From positions 1-64,000 of the forward strand of contig JAHDEJ010000021.1 in the NCBI GenBank assembly GCA_020628865.1: a stretch of 64,000 nt of DNA, given 5' to 3'. Positions 24,165-32,751 of the stretch are shown in pieces. A program made the position numbers and the translations under genes. Source of the stretch: Acidimicrobiales bacterium. Its GTDB lineage: Bacteria > Actinomycetota > Acidimicrobiia > Acidimicrobiales > SHLQ01. The notes below the pieces were generated by a model. The model had not been told where the DNA came from. It was given only the letters and a program-made list of their open reading frames with translations, and did no database searches. Position 1 is the stretch's first letter. Every line of letters starts with the position of its first letter.

Positions 24165-25382
24165 ATGGATCCGACCTACAGCGACGAGGCCGAAACATTT
24201 CGAAGCCGCATCCAGACCTTCCTGAAGGAGAACCTTCCGGACGGCTGGGCCGGACTCGGCGCCCTGCCGATCGACGACATCCATCAGTTCTCGCTCGACT
24301 GGCGCCAGAAGCTCGCTGCGAATGGCCTCTTGGCTCCCTCGTGGCCGAAGGAGTACGGAGGCGGTGGGCTCTCGGTCCTCGAACAGGTGATTCTCGCCGA
24401 GGAGTTCCAGCGCGCCGGAGCGCCGACCGGTGCCGGCAACGACGCCTTCAGCATCCAGATGGTGGGCAACACGATCCTGCAGTGGGGCACCCCCGAGCAG
24501 AAGGAACACTTCCTCCCCCGCATCATCAGCGGCGAGGACGTCTGGTGCCAGGGCTACTCCGAGCCCGACGCCGGCTCCGACCTCGGATCGCTCGGCTGCC
24601 GCGCCGTGCTCGATGGCGACGAATGGGTCATCAACGGTCAGAAGATCTGGACCTCCGCCGGCCAGTTCGCCAACTGGATCTTCGTGCTGTGTCGCACCGA
24701 CCCCGACGCGCCGAAGCACCGCGGCATCAGCTTCATGCTCTGCCCCATCGATCAGGACGGTGTCGAAGTCCGTCCGATCGAAATGCTCACCGGCGACGCC
24801 GACTTCAACGAGACCTTCTTCACCGACGCCCGCACCGCCAAGGAGAACGTCGTCGGTGAAGTCAACGGTGGTTGGGCCGTTGCCATGACCCTCCTCGGCT
24901 ACGAGCGGGGCGAAGCTGCGGCCACGATGCCGATCATGTTCCGTGCCGAATGGGACAAGCTCGCCGAGCTCGCCAAGGAGACCGGCCGAGACCAGGACCC
25001 CGTCATTCGGGACCGCCTCGCACAGATGTACACCGAGGTCGAGATCATGCGGCTGAGCGGCATGCAGGCGCTCACCAAGTTTCTGTCCGGCCAGCACCCG
25101 GGGCCAGCGGAGTCGACGTTCAAGCTCTATTGGTCCGAGTACCACAAGCGACTGACGGAGCTCGCCGTCGACATCCTCGGCCCCGCCGCGATGTCGGCGG
25201 AGTCCGGCGCCAAGACGTCGTTCCACGCCGACCTTCCGGGCACGGAGAACAACGCCGAGTCGTGGCTCGGTGCGTTCTTCAACGCACGTGCCGGCACGAT
25301 CTACGCCGGCACCTCCGAGGTGCAGCGCAACATCATCGGCGAAATGGTCCTCGGTCTCCCCAAGGAACCGCGCCCCGCCTGA
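24165..25382 (+). CDS. Acyl-CoA dehydrogenase family protein
   Basis: A 405-residue FAD-dependent acyl-CoA dehydrogenase. The N-terminal helical domain leads to 'YSEPDAGSDLGSLGCRA' (flavin/substrate site), 'GQKIWTSAGQFANW', and the C-terminal helical domain with 'GTIYAGTSEVQRNIIGEMVLGLP', typical of FadE-like enzymes of steroid and branched lipid breakdown. Start ATG 24165 follows AGGGGC. It has its own palindromic operator upstream. The stop abuts that of the convergent reductase gene. Confidence 0.92.
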   Translation: MDPTYSDEAETFRSRIQTFLKENLPDGWAGLGALPIDDIHQFSLDWRQKLAANGLLAPSWPKEYGGGGLSVLEQVILAEEFQRAGAPTGAGNDAFSIQMVGNTILQWGTPEQKEHFLPRIISGEDVWCQGYSEPDAGSDLGSLGCRAVLDGDEWVINGQKIWTSAGQFANWIFVLCRTDPDAPKHRGISFMLCPIDQDGVEVRPIEMLTGDADFNETFFTDARTAKENVVGEVNGGWAVAMTLLGYERGEAAATMPIMFRAEWDKLAELAKETGRDQDPVIRDRLAQMYTEVEIMRLSGMQALTKFLSGQHPGPAESTFKLYWSEYHKRLTELAVDILGPAAMSAESGAKTSFHADLPGTENNAESWLGAFFNARAGTIYAGTSEVQRNIIGEMVLGLPKEPRPA

Positions 25383-25931
25383 TCAGGCCGCCGGTTCGCT
25401 CCGAGCGAAGTCGGCGAATCGCCCGATGAACTCGGCAATCTCCGCAACCGATGCTTCGGTGAATTCACCGTTCTCATCGACGCGATCGAAATAGCGGCCC
25501 AACCCGAGCGTCTCATCGAAGAGGCGGACCGGGAGGTGGCTCATGATGTCCACGAAGTGCCCCCGAACGCCGAGCCCGACGCGGCCTCCCGGCGTTGCGC
25601 TGATCATCGTGAACGGCACACCCTCGAATCGGCGAGGCGGCCGCGACAACCAGTCGATCGCGTTCTTCATCACCGCCGGCAGGGAGCTGTTGTACTCCGG
25701 GCTGAAGAGGATGACGCCGTCCGATTCGCCGACGACATCGTGCAGCAGTTCGACGGCAGTCGGGACGCCCTGCTCTTCAACGTCGCCGTTGTAGAACGGC
25801 AGGTCCGCGATGGGATGCAGCGTCAACGTCACGTCGTCGGCGGCACCGGAGATCGCGGCTCGGGCGGCCGCCCGATTGACCGATCCGACGCGAAGGCTTC
25901 CGACGAGAGCGACGAGATTCAGGGACTCCAT
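25383..25931 (-). CDS. NAD(P)H-dependent FMN reductase
   Basis: A 182-residue flavodoxin-like reductase of the FMN_red family. 'LVALVGSLRVGSVNRA' forms the FMN phosphate loop and 'LFSPEYNSSLPAVMKNAIDWLS' is the family signature. It would supply reduced flavin or reduce quinones. ATG 25931 is preferred over an upstream TTG at 25943. It is a single gene on this strand, with a 74-bp space to the divergent ligase gene. Confidence 0.9.
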   Translation of the reverse strand: MESLNLVALVGSLRVGSVNRAAARAAISGAADDVTLTLHPIADLPFYNGDVEEQGVPTAVELLHDVVGESDGVILFSPEYNSSLPAVMKNAIDWLSRPPRRFEGVPFTMISATPGGRVGLGVRGHFVDIMSHLPVRLFDETLGLGRYFDRVDENGEFTEASVAEIAEFIGRFADFARSEPAA

Positions 25932-26005
25932 GCGCACAGTCAACCACTCACGCGCGGCCCATGTTCCCCATGTTCCTGTGACACATTTGGTGCCAGACTT
26001 GCCGC

Positions 26006-27070
26006 ATGGATCTCCCCGTGATGCCGCCGGTCAAACCCATGTTGGCCAAGGCGCTCGACGCGCTGCCCGACGGCGAACTGTCGCTCGAGCCCAAGTGGGA
26101 TGGGTTCCGCTGCATCGTCTTCCGCGACGGCGACGAGATCGTCCTCGGCTCGCGCAATCAGAAGCCGTTCAACCGGTACTTTCCCGAATTGATGGAACCC
26201 TTGCGGGCGTCGCTGCCCGAGCGCTGCGTCGTCGACGGCGAGCTCATCGTGGCACTCGACGGAAAGCTCGACTTCGATGCGCTCGGCCAGCGCATCCACC
26301 CCGCCGAGTCACGCGTCAACATGCTGGCCGAGAAGACGCCGGTGTCGTTCATCGCGTTCGACTGTCTCTCCGATGGCGACCGCGACCTGATGTCGGCCCC
26401 GTTCCATGAACGTCGCGCCGCCCTGGAGGCGATGGCCGGTGGCTTCGCTCCCCCGATCCACCTTGCGCCGATGACTCGCGACCGCGACCTTGCGATGGAG
26501 TGGTTCCACACCTTCGAAGGGGCCGGGCTGGACGGCCTCATCGCAAAGCCGATCGACGGCACCTACGTCCCGGACAAGCGGGTGCAGTTCAAGCTCAAAC
26601 ACGTCCGGACGATCGACTGTGTGGTCGCCGGCTACCGGATCCACAAGTCCGGCGACGGCGTCGGTTCGCTGGTGCTCGGGTTGTACGACAACGGCCGGTT
26701 GCAGCACGTCGGCGTGGCCGCATCCTTCACGGCGAAGAAGCGAGCCGAACTCGTCGACGAGCTGGCCGACGTGGTCCTCACCGACATCGCCGATCATCCA
26801 TGGGCCGACTGGATGCAGGCGGAGGCGCACCAGGACGGCAGCATGCCCGGCGCACCCAACCGTTGGAGCGGCGCGAACGGACGGGACCACAGCTGGATCC
26901 CCGTCCGCCCAGAGCGCGTCGTTGAGGTCAAGTACGTGCTCGCGACCGACGGACGGTTCCGCGGAACCACCCGAATGCTGCGCTGGCGACCGGACCGTGA
27001 GCCCGAGTCGGCAACCATCGATCAATTTCCCCAGCCGGAACCGTTCGACCTGCGAACCGTGCTGACCTGA
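26006..27070 (+). CDS. ligC: ATP-dependent DNA ligase, LigC type
   Basis: A 354-residue ATP-dependent ligase. Motif I EPKWDGFR puts the nucleotidyl-transfer lysine at K30; 'SRNQKPFNRYFPEL' (motif Ia), 'VVDGELIV' (motif III), 'DGLIAKPIDGTY' (motif IV) and 'VQFKLKHVRTIDCVV' (motif V) are all present, followed by an OB-fold. Size and lack of polymerase or phosphoesterase fusions match actinobacterial LigC, which takes part in base-excision-type repair and backs up end joining. No Ku gene is near. Confidence 0.92.
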   Translation: MDLPVMPPVKPMLAKALDALPDGELSLEPKWDGFRCIVFRDGDEIVLGSRNQKPFNRYFPELMEPLRASLPERCVVDGELIVALDGKLDFDALGQRIHPAESRVNMLAEKTPVSFIAFDCLSDGDRDLMSAPFHERRAALEAMAGGFAPPIHLAPMTRDRDLAMEWFHTFEGAGLDGLIAKPIDGTYVPDKRVQFKLKHVRTIDCVVAGYRIHKSGDGVGSLVLGLYDNGRLQHVGVAASFTAKKRAELVDELADVVLTDIADHPWADWMQAEAHQDGSMPGAPNRWSGANGRDHSWIPVRPERVVEVKYVLATDGRFRGTTRMLRWRPDREPESATIDQFPQPEPFDLRTVLT

Positions 27071-27083
27071 ACAGACCCTCGGA

Positions 27084-28349
27084 TCAGGCGGCGGGCGAGT
27101 CGGCGAACGGCACGACCAGACGCGGGGTTGACCCCGGAGCCAGATCGAGTGCCCAGATGTCGAAGACGGGCTGCGCAGCGGTGCCCTCCGCTTCGTTGAC
27201 CTTGGCGTAGAGAATCGTGTCGCCGTCCAGGAACTCCACCTGGTCGTCGACCATCATCGTCTCACCGAGATCCCGACGATCGCCGGTGGCCACATCGATG
27301 GCGATCAGCCGGAACTGATCACCGCGCTGTTCCTTGGCAACGATCGTGGAACCGTCTGGGGAGATCTCTGGGCAGCTGGCGTTCTCGAAGCGAACGTCGA
27401 TCCGAGAGTTGGAGATTCGACCCTCGACGATCGAGGTCGTGCCTTCCGATCCCATGGTGGCGTAGAAGTGGTCGTTGTCGACGAAGGTGACACCCCAGTA
27501 GTTGCGATCGGGGTTCTCATTCCGAAGTTCACCGTCGAAGGTCGCAAAGTCCGATTCGAGGTTGGCGCCAAGGCTTCGCTCCACCGAGATGAGCTGCGTG
27601 ATCGTGGCGAACTCGCCTTCGGCCAGGTAGCTGTGTCCGAGCGTGAAACCGGTCCACACGACCACGGAACCGTCCGGCGAAACGGCGGCCCGGCTGGGTC
27701 GGTTCAGGCCGAAGCTCTTCTGGGGTTCGAGCGCTGCGTCCAGGATGAAGCCTCGAGCGGAGCCGCCGAGGCCACCGTCGTTGGCGAGGCAGATACCACC
27801 GAAGTCGTTGAGGTCCAGCCGGGTGCAGGCCAGACCGGTCGAGTGGCGAACGCCGTCGTTGTCGATCCAGCCGACGGTCTCGTACTCGTCGCCGGGAATG
27901 CGGCTCACGAATGCCAGGGCGATGTCGCTCGGGTCGATGGGATCACCGACATCGATTCCGTCAGGCGAGGTGGTCGGCGTGGTCGACACGCGATCCTCCT
28001 CGGGCTCGACTTCTGGGGCTGCCGTGGTCGCAGCCGGGTCCGGCTCTTCGTCGGCCATGGCGAGCTCATCCGGTTCGAGCTCGGCGGTGAACTCATTCGG
28101 GTCGAACTCGTCGATTGTGGCGCGTGCGCTGGCCTCGGCCACGGCGGTCTCTTCGTCGGCTCGCGCCGAAGCTCCGAGCACGTAGACGACGCCACCGGCG
28201 AGGACCAGAGCGGCGATGAGGATGAACACGAACGAGCCCGCACCGGAGCCCGGCGACTCGGCCGGTTCGACCGCCTCCATCCCGGACGGCATCGTGCCGT
28301 CAGCGATTGGCTCCTGGCTGGATGGTGGCTCGTTGAGGTCGTCGCTCAT
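27084..28349 (-). CDS. Membrane-anchored, TolB-like beta-propeller protein of unknown function
   Basis: A 421-residue protein with a short cytoplasmic N-terminus, one transmembrane helix (about residues 40-60, 'FVFILIAALVLAGGVVYVLG'), an acidic Thr/Pro/Glu-rich linker to about residue 135 and an extracytoplasmic domain. The domain has repeated 'SPDGSVVVW' / 'SPDGSTIVAKE' strands as in TolB/WD40-type propellers. It overlaps the upstream MFS gene by ATGA (28346-28349), so the two are made together. Function unknown; it may sense or aid the transporter. Confidence 0.75.
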   Translation of the reverse strand: MSDDLNEPPSSQEPIADGTMPSGMEAVEPAESPGSGAGSFVFILIAALVLAGGVVYVLGASARADEETAVAEASARATIDEFDPNEFTAELEPDELAMADEEPDPAATTAAPEVEPEEDRVSTTPTTSPDGIDVGDPIDPSDIALAFVSRIPGDEYETVGWIDNDGVRHSTGLACTRLDLNDFGGICLANDGGLGGSARGFILDAALEPQKSFGLNRPSRAAVSPDGSVVVWTGFTLGHSYLAEGEFATITQLISVERSLGANLESDFATFDGELRNENPDRNYWGVTFVDNDHFYATMGSEGTTSIVEGRISNSRIDVRFENASCPEISPDGSTIVAKEQRGDQFRLIAIDVATGDRRDLGETMMVDDQVEFLDGDTILYAKVNEAEGTAAQPVFDIWALDLAPGSTPRLVVPFADSPAA

Positions 28350-29734
28350 TCGTTCACTTCGCTCGTTCGGGAACCGTCATCGGACGATGACGAACCAAGG
28401 ACCGCACCGACGACGGCCATCGCCATGGTGACGAGGAGACCGAGGAGCGCAATCCGGACCGCTCCATCGGCACCAACCCACTCCCAGATGAGGCCGAAGC
28501 CGGCCGCCGACGCCATGCGGCTCAACGCAACGGCGGTGGCGAGCAGCGCCAGCCCGGCACTTCGGGACGCTTCGGGGATCACCCCGGCGGCCAACGCCGG
28601 GAGCACACCGTCGGTCGCGCCGTAGTAGAGGCCGAGCAGCAGAAGGATGACGACGATCGACGTCGTCTCCGCCGGCCGCCAGAGCAGCACGCCGTAGACG
28701 GCCGCGAGGAGGAGATGGCCGGCCACCCAGACTCGGGCTCGACCGACGCGGTCGGCCAGTCGACCGATGGGGGTGGCAGACAGGACGAAGGCCACCGCCG
28801 TGCCGGCGAACAACATCGGGAACCACTCCATCCCGAAGCCGCTCGTGCCCAACGCACTCTGCTGAGCGGACGCGTCCCAGATCACGAGGTAGACGAGCGC
28901 GTCGCCGACGGTGAAGAGGCCGAAGGCGGATCCGAGGACGACGATGCGCCGGAATCCGGGGATGCGGAGTTGATCGCGGAGCGATGGACGGGTGCGGACG
29001 CCGATGCTCGTCGGGCCGACGCCGATGGTCGGGTTCCGAACCTGCGTGGTAATCACGGCGACGCCGAGCAGTCCGAACCCGAAACTCAACACGAAGATCG
29101 AATCGAAGGACCCCGGGACCGCAAGCAACACGGCAAAGGCGAGCAATGGGCCGATCAGGGCGCCGGCGGCGTCCATGGTGCGATGGATGCCGAACGCCGT
29201 TCCCCACGACGCCTGCGGCGTCGCCAACGAGATCATCGCGTCGCGCGGACCGGTTCGCAGCCCCTTCCCGAGGCGATCCATCAACAGGAACGGAACGGCA
29301 GGCAGGCCCACCCAGATGGATCCGAGCAGACCGGCGCGCGTGAGGGTGGACAGGCCATAGCCGGCGGCGGCGGTCTCCTTCGGTCGACGGGTGCGGTCGG
29401 CGACGGCTCCACCGACGATCCGCAGGGCCGCGTTCGCCAGCTCGTAGGCGCCCTGGAACAGTCCGAATGCCGCCGGCGAGAAGCCGAGGCCGACCGTGAG
29501 AAACAGCGGCAGGATGGCCGTCACCATCTCCGAGGAGATGTCGGTGAAGAAGCTCGTGAACCCGAGTGCGAGCACGGTTCCGTTGACCGCCCCGCGGCGC
29601 GAGCTTTTGCCTACCGCTTCTGCGGGACGGGTTCCGAGGCCGGAGTACACGGTGTTCAATCGGCATGTTCTGGTCCGGGGTGAACCCCCTCTTGCAAGGA
29701 ACCGGAGAACGCGGCCGGATCCATTGCTGGTCAC
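28346..29734 (-). CDS. MFS transporter
   Basis: A 12-helix major facilitator. The family opening 'LALGFTSFFTDISSEMVTAI' begins at residue 55, followed by 'GAVADRTRRPKE' (motif A) and a second-half motif A 'GRLADRVGRARVW'. It belongs to the group with 'SFFTDISSEM' found in multidrug/sugar exporters. The start is uncertain: GTG 29734 has an upstream GAGG but leaves only 25 bp to divergent dnaX; GTG 29650 or 29575 would remove a non-conserved 28-53-residue extension. It is coupled to the propeller-like gene at its 3' end. Confidence 0.82.
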   Translation of the reverse strand: MTSNGSGRVLRFLARGGSPRTRTCRLNTVYSGLGTRPAEAVGKSSRRGAVNGTVLALGFTSFFTDISSEMVTAILPLFLTVGLGFSPAAFGLFQGAYELANAALRIVGGAVADRTRRPKETAAAGYGLSTLTRAGLLGSIWVGLPAVPFLLMDRLGKGLRTGPRDAMISLATPQASWGTAFGIHRTMDAAGALIGPLLAFAVLLAVPGSFDSIFVLSFGFGLLGVAVITTQVRNPTIGVGPTSIGVRTRPSLRDQLRIPGFRRIVVLGSAFGLFTVGDALVYLVIWDASAQQSALGTSGFGMEWFPMLFAGTAVAFVLSATPIGRLADRVGRARVWVAGHLLLAAVYGVLLWRPAETTSIVVILLLLGLYYGATDGVLPALAAGVIPEASRSAGLALLATAVALSRMASAAGFGLIWEWVGADGAVRIALLGLLVTMAMAVVGAVLGSSSSDDGSRTSEVNE

Positions 29735-29759
29735 CGTTCGCGCCTCGTAGAGTCGGACC

Positions 29760-31760
29760 GTGGCCTATCAGTCCTTGTACCGGCGGTACCGTCCGCAGAA
29801 GTTCTCCGAGATGCGTGGCCAGGAGCACGTCGTCAAGGCGCTGCGGAATGCGGTTCGTGAGGACCGCGTCGGCCACGCCTACCTGCTGAGCGGCCCTCGC
29901 GGCACCGGCAAGACCACGGCGGCCCGCATTCTCGCCAAGGTCCTGAACTGCGAGAACCCGCAGGATGGCGAACCCGACGGCACCTGCGATTCGTGCCTGT
30001 CGATCGAGGCGGGTACGAGCTTCGACCTCCACGAGCTCGATGCGGCGTCGAACAACAAGGTGGACGACATCCGGGACCTCCTCGCCAAGGTGGCGTTGGG
30101 AACGCCGGGTCGCACGAAGGTGTACCTGCTCGATGAGGTCCACATGCTCACGTCCGGGGCGGAGAACGCGCTCCTGAAGACGCTGGAGGAGCCGCCGGAC
30201 CATGTGGTCTTCGTGCTGGCGACCACCGAGCCCCACAAGGTCGTTCCCACGATCCGCAGTCGGACCCAGCAACTCGAGCTGACGTTGATCGGCGCAGACG
30301 ACATCGCCCAGCTGGTCCGCGACGTCGCTGCGGATGCCGGACTGGACGTCGACGAAACCGCCGTTGGCCATGTGGTCAAGACCGGCGGCGGCTCGGCTCG
30401 AGACACCCTCTCCGCGCTCGATCAGGTCGTGGCTGCCGGCGGCGTCACCAACGCCGACACGTCCACCGCCGACCTGCTGCAGGCGCTGGCCACGAACGAC
30501 GCCGCGCTGGCCATGCAGGCAATCGAAGCGGCAGCAGAGCGAGGGGTCGATCCCCGACGCATCGGCGAACGGTTCATCGATGCGCTGCGCACGGTGTTCC
30601 TGGTGAAGATGGGCTCGGCCCCACCTCGTCTTTCCGAACCCGAGCGAGAGCTGGCGGATCGGTGGCAGGGCGAGCTCTCGCCGGCCACGATCACGAGGAG
30701 CCTCGAAACGGTGGGTCGTTCTCTGGTCGACATGCGCCAGGCCCCCGATCCACGGATCGATCTCGAGGTCGCCTTCGTGCGCATCTGCGACCCGACGACC
30801 GACAGCGGCGTCGCCGCATTGACCGCTCGCATCGAAGCGCTTGAAGCGCAATTGGCCGGCGGCGTCGTTGCCGCGGCGCCACAGGCCGCCCCGGCCGCCG
30901 ACGTGGCGGCCGAGGCAAACGCAGCTCCCGCGGCAGCGCCGGCCCCCGCACGGGCGGCACCACCTGCCGAGGAACGGCCGATGGCGAAGCCGGGCAGTTC
31001 ACCGGCCGATGTCGCTCGCGCCGCGCTCCGACCCCGCTCGGCGGGCGGTGGCGGCGCCGCACCCGCCGCCCGCGCACCGGCACCGGCACCGGCACCGGCA
31101 GCACCAGCAGAGACGGAACCGGCGCCACGGCCGGCAGCCGCCACCCCATCCGCTCCGCCGCCGCCGTCCATGCGGAACGACGCGCCGGCGCCGGCCCCCG
31201 CACCGGCCGCCGAGATGCCGGAGCCCGATCCAGACCCCGCACCCGTGGAACCCGACCCCGTGGCCGCGGCGCCCGAGCCGACCCCGGCCCCAGCACCTGC
31301 GCCGGCCCCGGCAGCCGGCGGCGGTGCCTTGTCGCTCCAGCGGTTGCAGGAGGGCTGGAACGAGATGCTCGACGGGCAGTCCACCAAGGCTCGTGCCCGC
31401 TTCCTCGCCGGCGAGGTCCAGGTGGTCGACGGCGACGTCATCACGTTCGTCCTCCCGATCGAGGCACAGCTGAAGCGATGCGAGCCGTTCGTCGGCGAGA
31501 TCGAGTCCGCCATCCAGAGCCACTTCGGCCACGCCGCCAGCCTCCGTCTGACCACCGGCCCGTCCCTCTCCGACGGCGGCGGCTCGGCGGCCCCGTCAGG
31601 CGGTGCGCCGGAGGCATCCAACCTTCCGGCCGATGACGAGGTAGACATACACGATCTGACCGATGCCGACATGGGCAACAGTTCGGTCGTCGACCGGATC
31701 ACCGACGTGTTCCCCGGCGCCGAAGTGATGGCTCCCCCCCGAGAACTGAGGAATCCATGA
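29760..31760 (+). CDS. dnaX: DNA polymerase III subunit gamma/tau
   Basis: A 666-residue clamp-loader ATPase. It opens with 'YQSLYRRYRPQKFSEMRGQ'; Walker A is 'GPRGTGKTT'; the zinc site is followed by 'LDEVHMLTSGAENALLKTLE' (Walker B, sensor 1). Residues about 375-525 are a low-complexity Ala/Pro linker with many PAPAPA runs, followed by a conserved tau-like C-terminal domain. The zinc site shows only three cysteines (C-x11-C-x2-C); the usual fourth is Asp. The GTG start forms a standard N-terminus. It overlaps ybaB by ATGA and heads the dnaX-ybaB-recR operon. Confidence 0.96.
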   Translation: MAYQSLYRRYRPQKFSEMRGQEHVVKALRNAVREDRVGHAYLLSGPRGTGKTTAARILAKVLNCENPQDGEPDGTCDSCLSIEAGTSFDLHELDAASNNKVDDIRDLLAKVALGTPGRTKVYLLDEVHMLTSGAENALLKTLEEPPDHVVFVLATTEPHKVVPTIRSRTQQLELTLIGADDIAQLVRDVAADAGLDVDETAVGHVVKTGGGSARDTLSALDQVVAAGGVTNADTSTADLLQALATNDAALAMQAIEAAAERGVDPRRIGERFIDALRTVFLVKMGSAPPRLSEPERELADRWQGELSPATITRSLETVGRSLVDMRQAPDPRIDLEVAFVRICDPTTDSGVAALTARIEALEAQLAGGVVAAAPQAAPAADVAAEANAAPAAAPAPARAAPPAEERPMAKPGSSPADVARAALRPRSAGGGGAAPAARAPAPAPAPAAPAETEPAPRPAAATPSAPPPPSMRNDAPAPAPAPAAEMPEPDPDPAPVEPDPVAAAPEPTPAPAPAPAPAAGGGALSLQRLQEGWNEMLDGQSTKARARFLAGEVQVVDGDVITFVLPIEAQLKRCEPFVGEIESAIQSHFGHAASLRLTTGPSLSDGGGSAAPSGGAPEASNLPADDEVDIHDLTDADMGNSSVVDRITDVFPGAEVMAPPRELRNP

Positions 31761-32137
31761 GTGACAACCCCGCTGCACCCGATGACGGAATGCCCGACCT
31801 CAGCGCCCTGCTGGGTGGCGGGGGCGGCGGCATGCCCGACCTCGGCGGTCTCATGGCCCAGGCGCAGGAGATGATGGCCAGCGCCCAACAGAAGGCCGAA
31901 GAAGTCGTCGAAGGCACGGCCGGCGGTGGCGTCGTGAAGGTCAGCGTCGACGGTGCGCTGAACTTCCACTCGGTCACCATCGATCCGTCCGTTGTGGACC
32001 CCGCCGATGTCGACATGTTGCAGGACCTCGTCCTCGCCGCTCTCCGAGATGCCTCGAGCCAGATTCAGGACGGTCAGGCCGACGCGATGGGCGGCATGGA
32101 CCTCGGTGGTCTCGGCGGCCTCCTCGGCGGCGCCTGA
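31757..32137 (+). CDS. YbaB/EbfC family nucleoid-associated protein
   Basis: A 126-residue YbaB/EbfC protein. The core ('MAQAQEMMASAQQKAEEVVEGTAGGGVVKV') has the typical helix and beta hairpin and binds DNA as a dimer. The N-terminus and C-terminus are Gly/Met/Leu-rich ('GMPDLSALLGG', 'GMDLGGLGGLLGG'), unlike the short E. coli protein but common in actinobacteria. It lies between dnaX (ATGA overlap) and recR (no gap), the classic arrangement. Confidence 0.92.
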   Translation: MSDNPAAPDDGMPDLSALLGGGGGGMPDLGGLMAQAQEMMASAQQKAEEVVEGTAGGGVVKVSVDGALNFHSVTIDPSVVDPADVDMLQDLVLAALRDASSQIQDGQADAMGGMDLGGLGGLLGGA

Positions 32138-32743
32138 GTGGCTGTCTTTGCCGGTCCTGTCCAGGACTTGATCGACGAGCTCGGCCGGCTTCCCGGAGTG
32201 GGGCCGAAGTCGGCGCAGCGAATCGCCTATCACCTGCTGAAGGTGCCGAAGCTCGATGCCACCCGGCTGGCGACCGCCATCACCGAGGTGAAGGAAAAGA
32301 TCTCGTTCTGCGACCGCTGCTTCAACATCGCCGAGGGCGAGGAGTGCGGCATCTGCCGTGATCCGGGTCGCGACGCCACGGTGGTGTGTGTCGTCGAGGA
32401 GTCGCGCGACATCGTCGCCGTCGAGCGAACCCGCGAGTACAAGGGTCGCTATCACGTCCTCCAGGGCGCCATCAGCCCGATCGAAGGCATCGGACCGGAG
32501 CAGCTGCGGATCACCGAACTGCTGCGCCGGATCACCGAAGAGCAGATCACCGAGGTCATCCTCTGTACGAACCCCAACATCGAGGGGGAGGCGACCGCCA
32601 TGTACCTCGCCCGGCTCTTGGAGCCCCTCGGGATCACGGTGACCAAGATCGCTTCCGGTCTTCCGGTGGGCGGCGACCTCGAGTACGCCGACGAGCTCAC
32701 ACTCGGCCGGGCACTCGAAGGTCGCCAGAAGCTCGGGAGCTGA
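32138..32743 (+). CDS. recR: Recombination protein RecR
   Basis: A 201-residue RecR. The N-terminal HhH region '[20 protein letters not shown]' is followed by a four-cysteine zinc finger ([16 protein letters not shown], near residue 55), a TOPRIM domain with '[13 protein letters not shown]' and the C-terminal Walker-B-like '[20 protein letters not shown]'. It acts with RecF/RecO to load RecA at gaps. GTG 32138 follows directly on the ybaB stop. The gene ends 8 bp from the convergent membrane-protein gene. Confidence 0.97.
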   Translation: MAVFAGPVQDLIDELGRLPGVGPKSAQRIAYHLLKVPKLDATRLATAITEVKEKISFCDRCFNIAEGEECGICRDPGRDATVVCVVEESRDIVAVERTREYKGRYHVLQGAISPIEGIGPEQLRITELLRRITEEQITEVILCTNPNIEGEATAMYLARLLEPLGITVTKIASGLPVGGDLEYADELTLGRALEGRQKLGS

Positions 32744-32751
32744 CCGCAGCG

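Noticed and set aside
29640-29735. SRP (4.5S) RNA or tRNA gene next to dnaX, where they often lie in actinobacteria
   Set aside because: The region has a small GGGGTGAACCCC-like hairpin but lacks the conserved GGAAGGAAGCAGC loop of SRP RNA and any tRNA T-loop; it is better explained as the MFS/dnaX start region.
28377-30851. An 824-codon minus-strand frame across the MFS and dnaX genes
   Set aside because: It is out of frame with the MFS gene and antisense to dnaX; arginine/proline-rich shadow of real coding sequence.
31080-31320. GCACCGGCACCGG tandem repeat as a mobile or structural repeat
   Set aside because: It is in frame within dnaX and encodes the Ala/Pro linker common to actinobacterial gamma/tau subunits.
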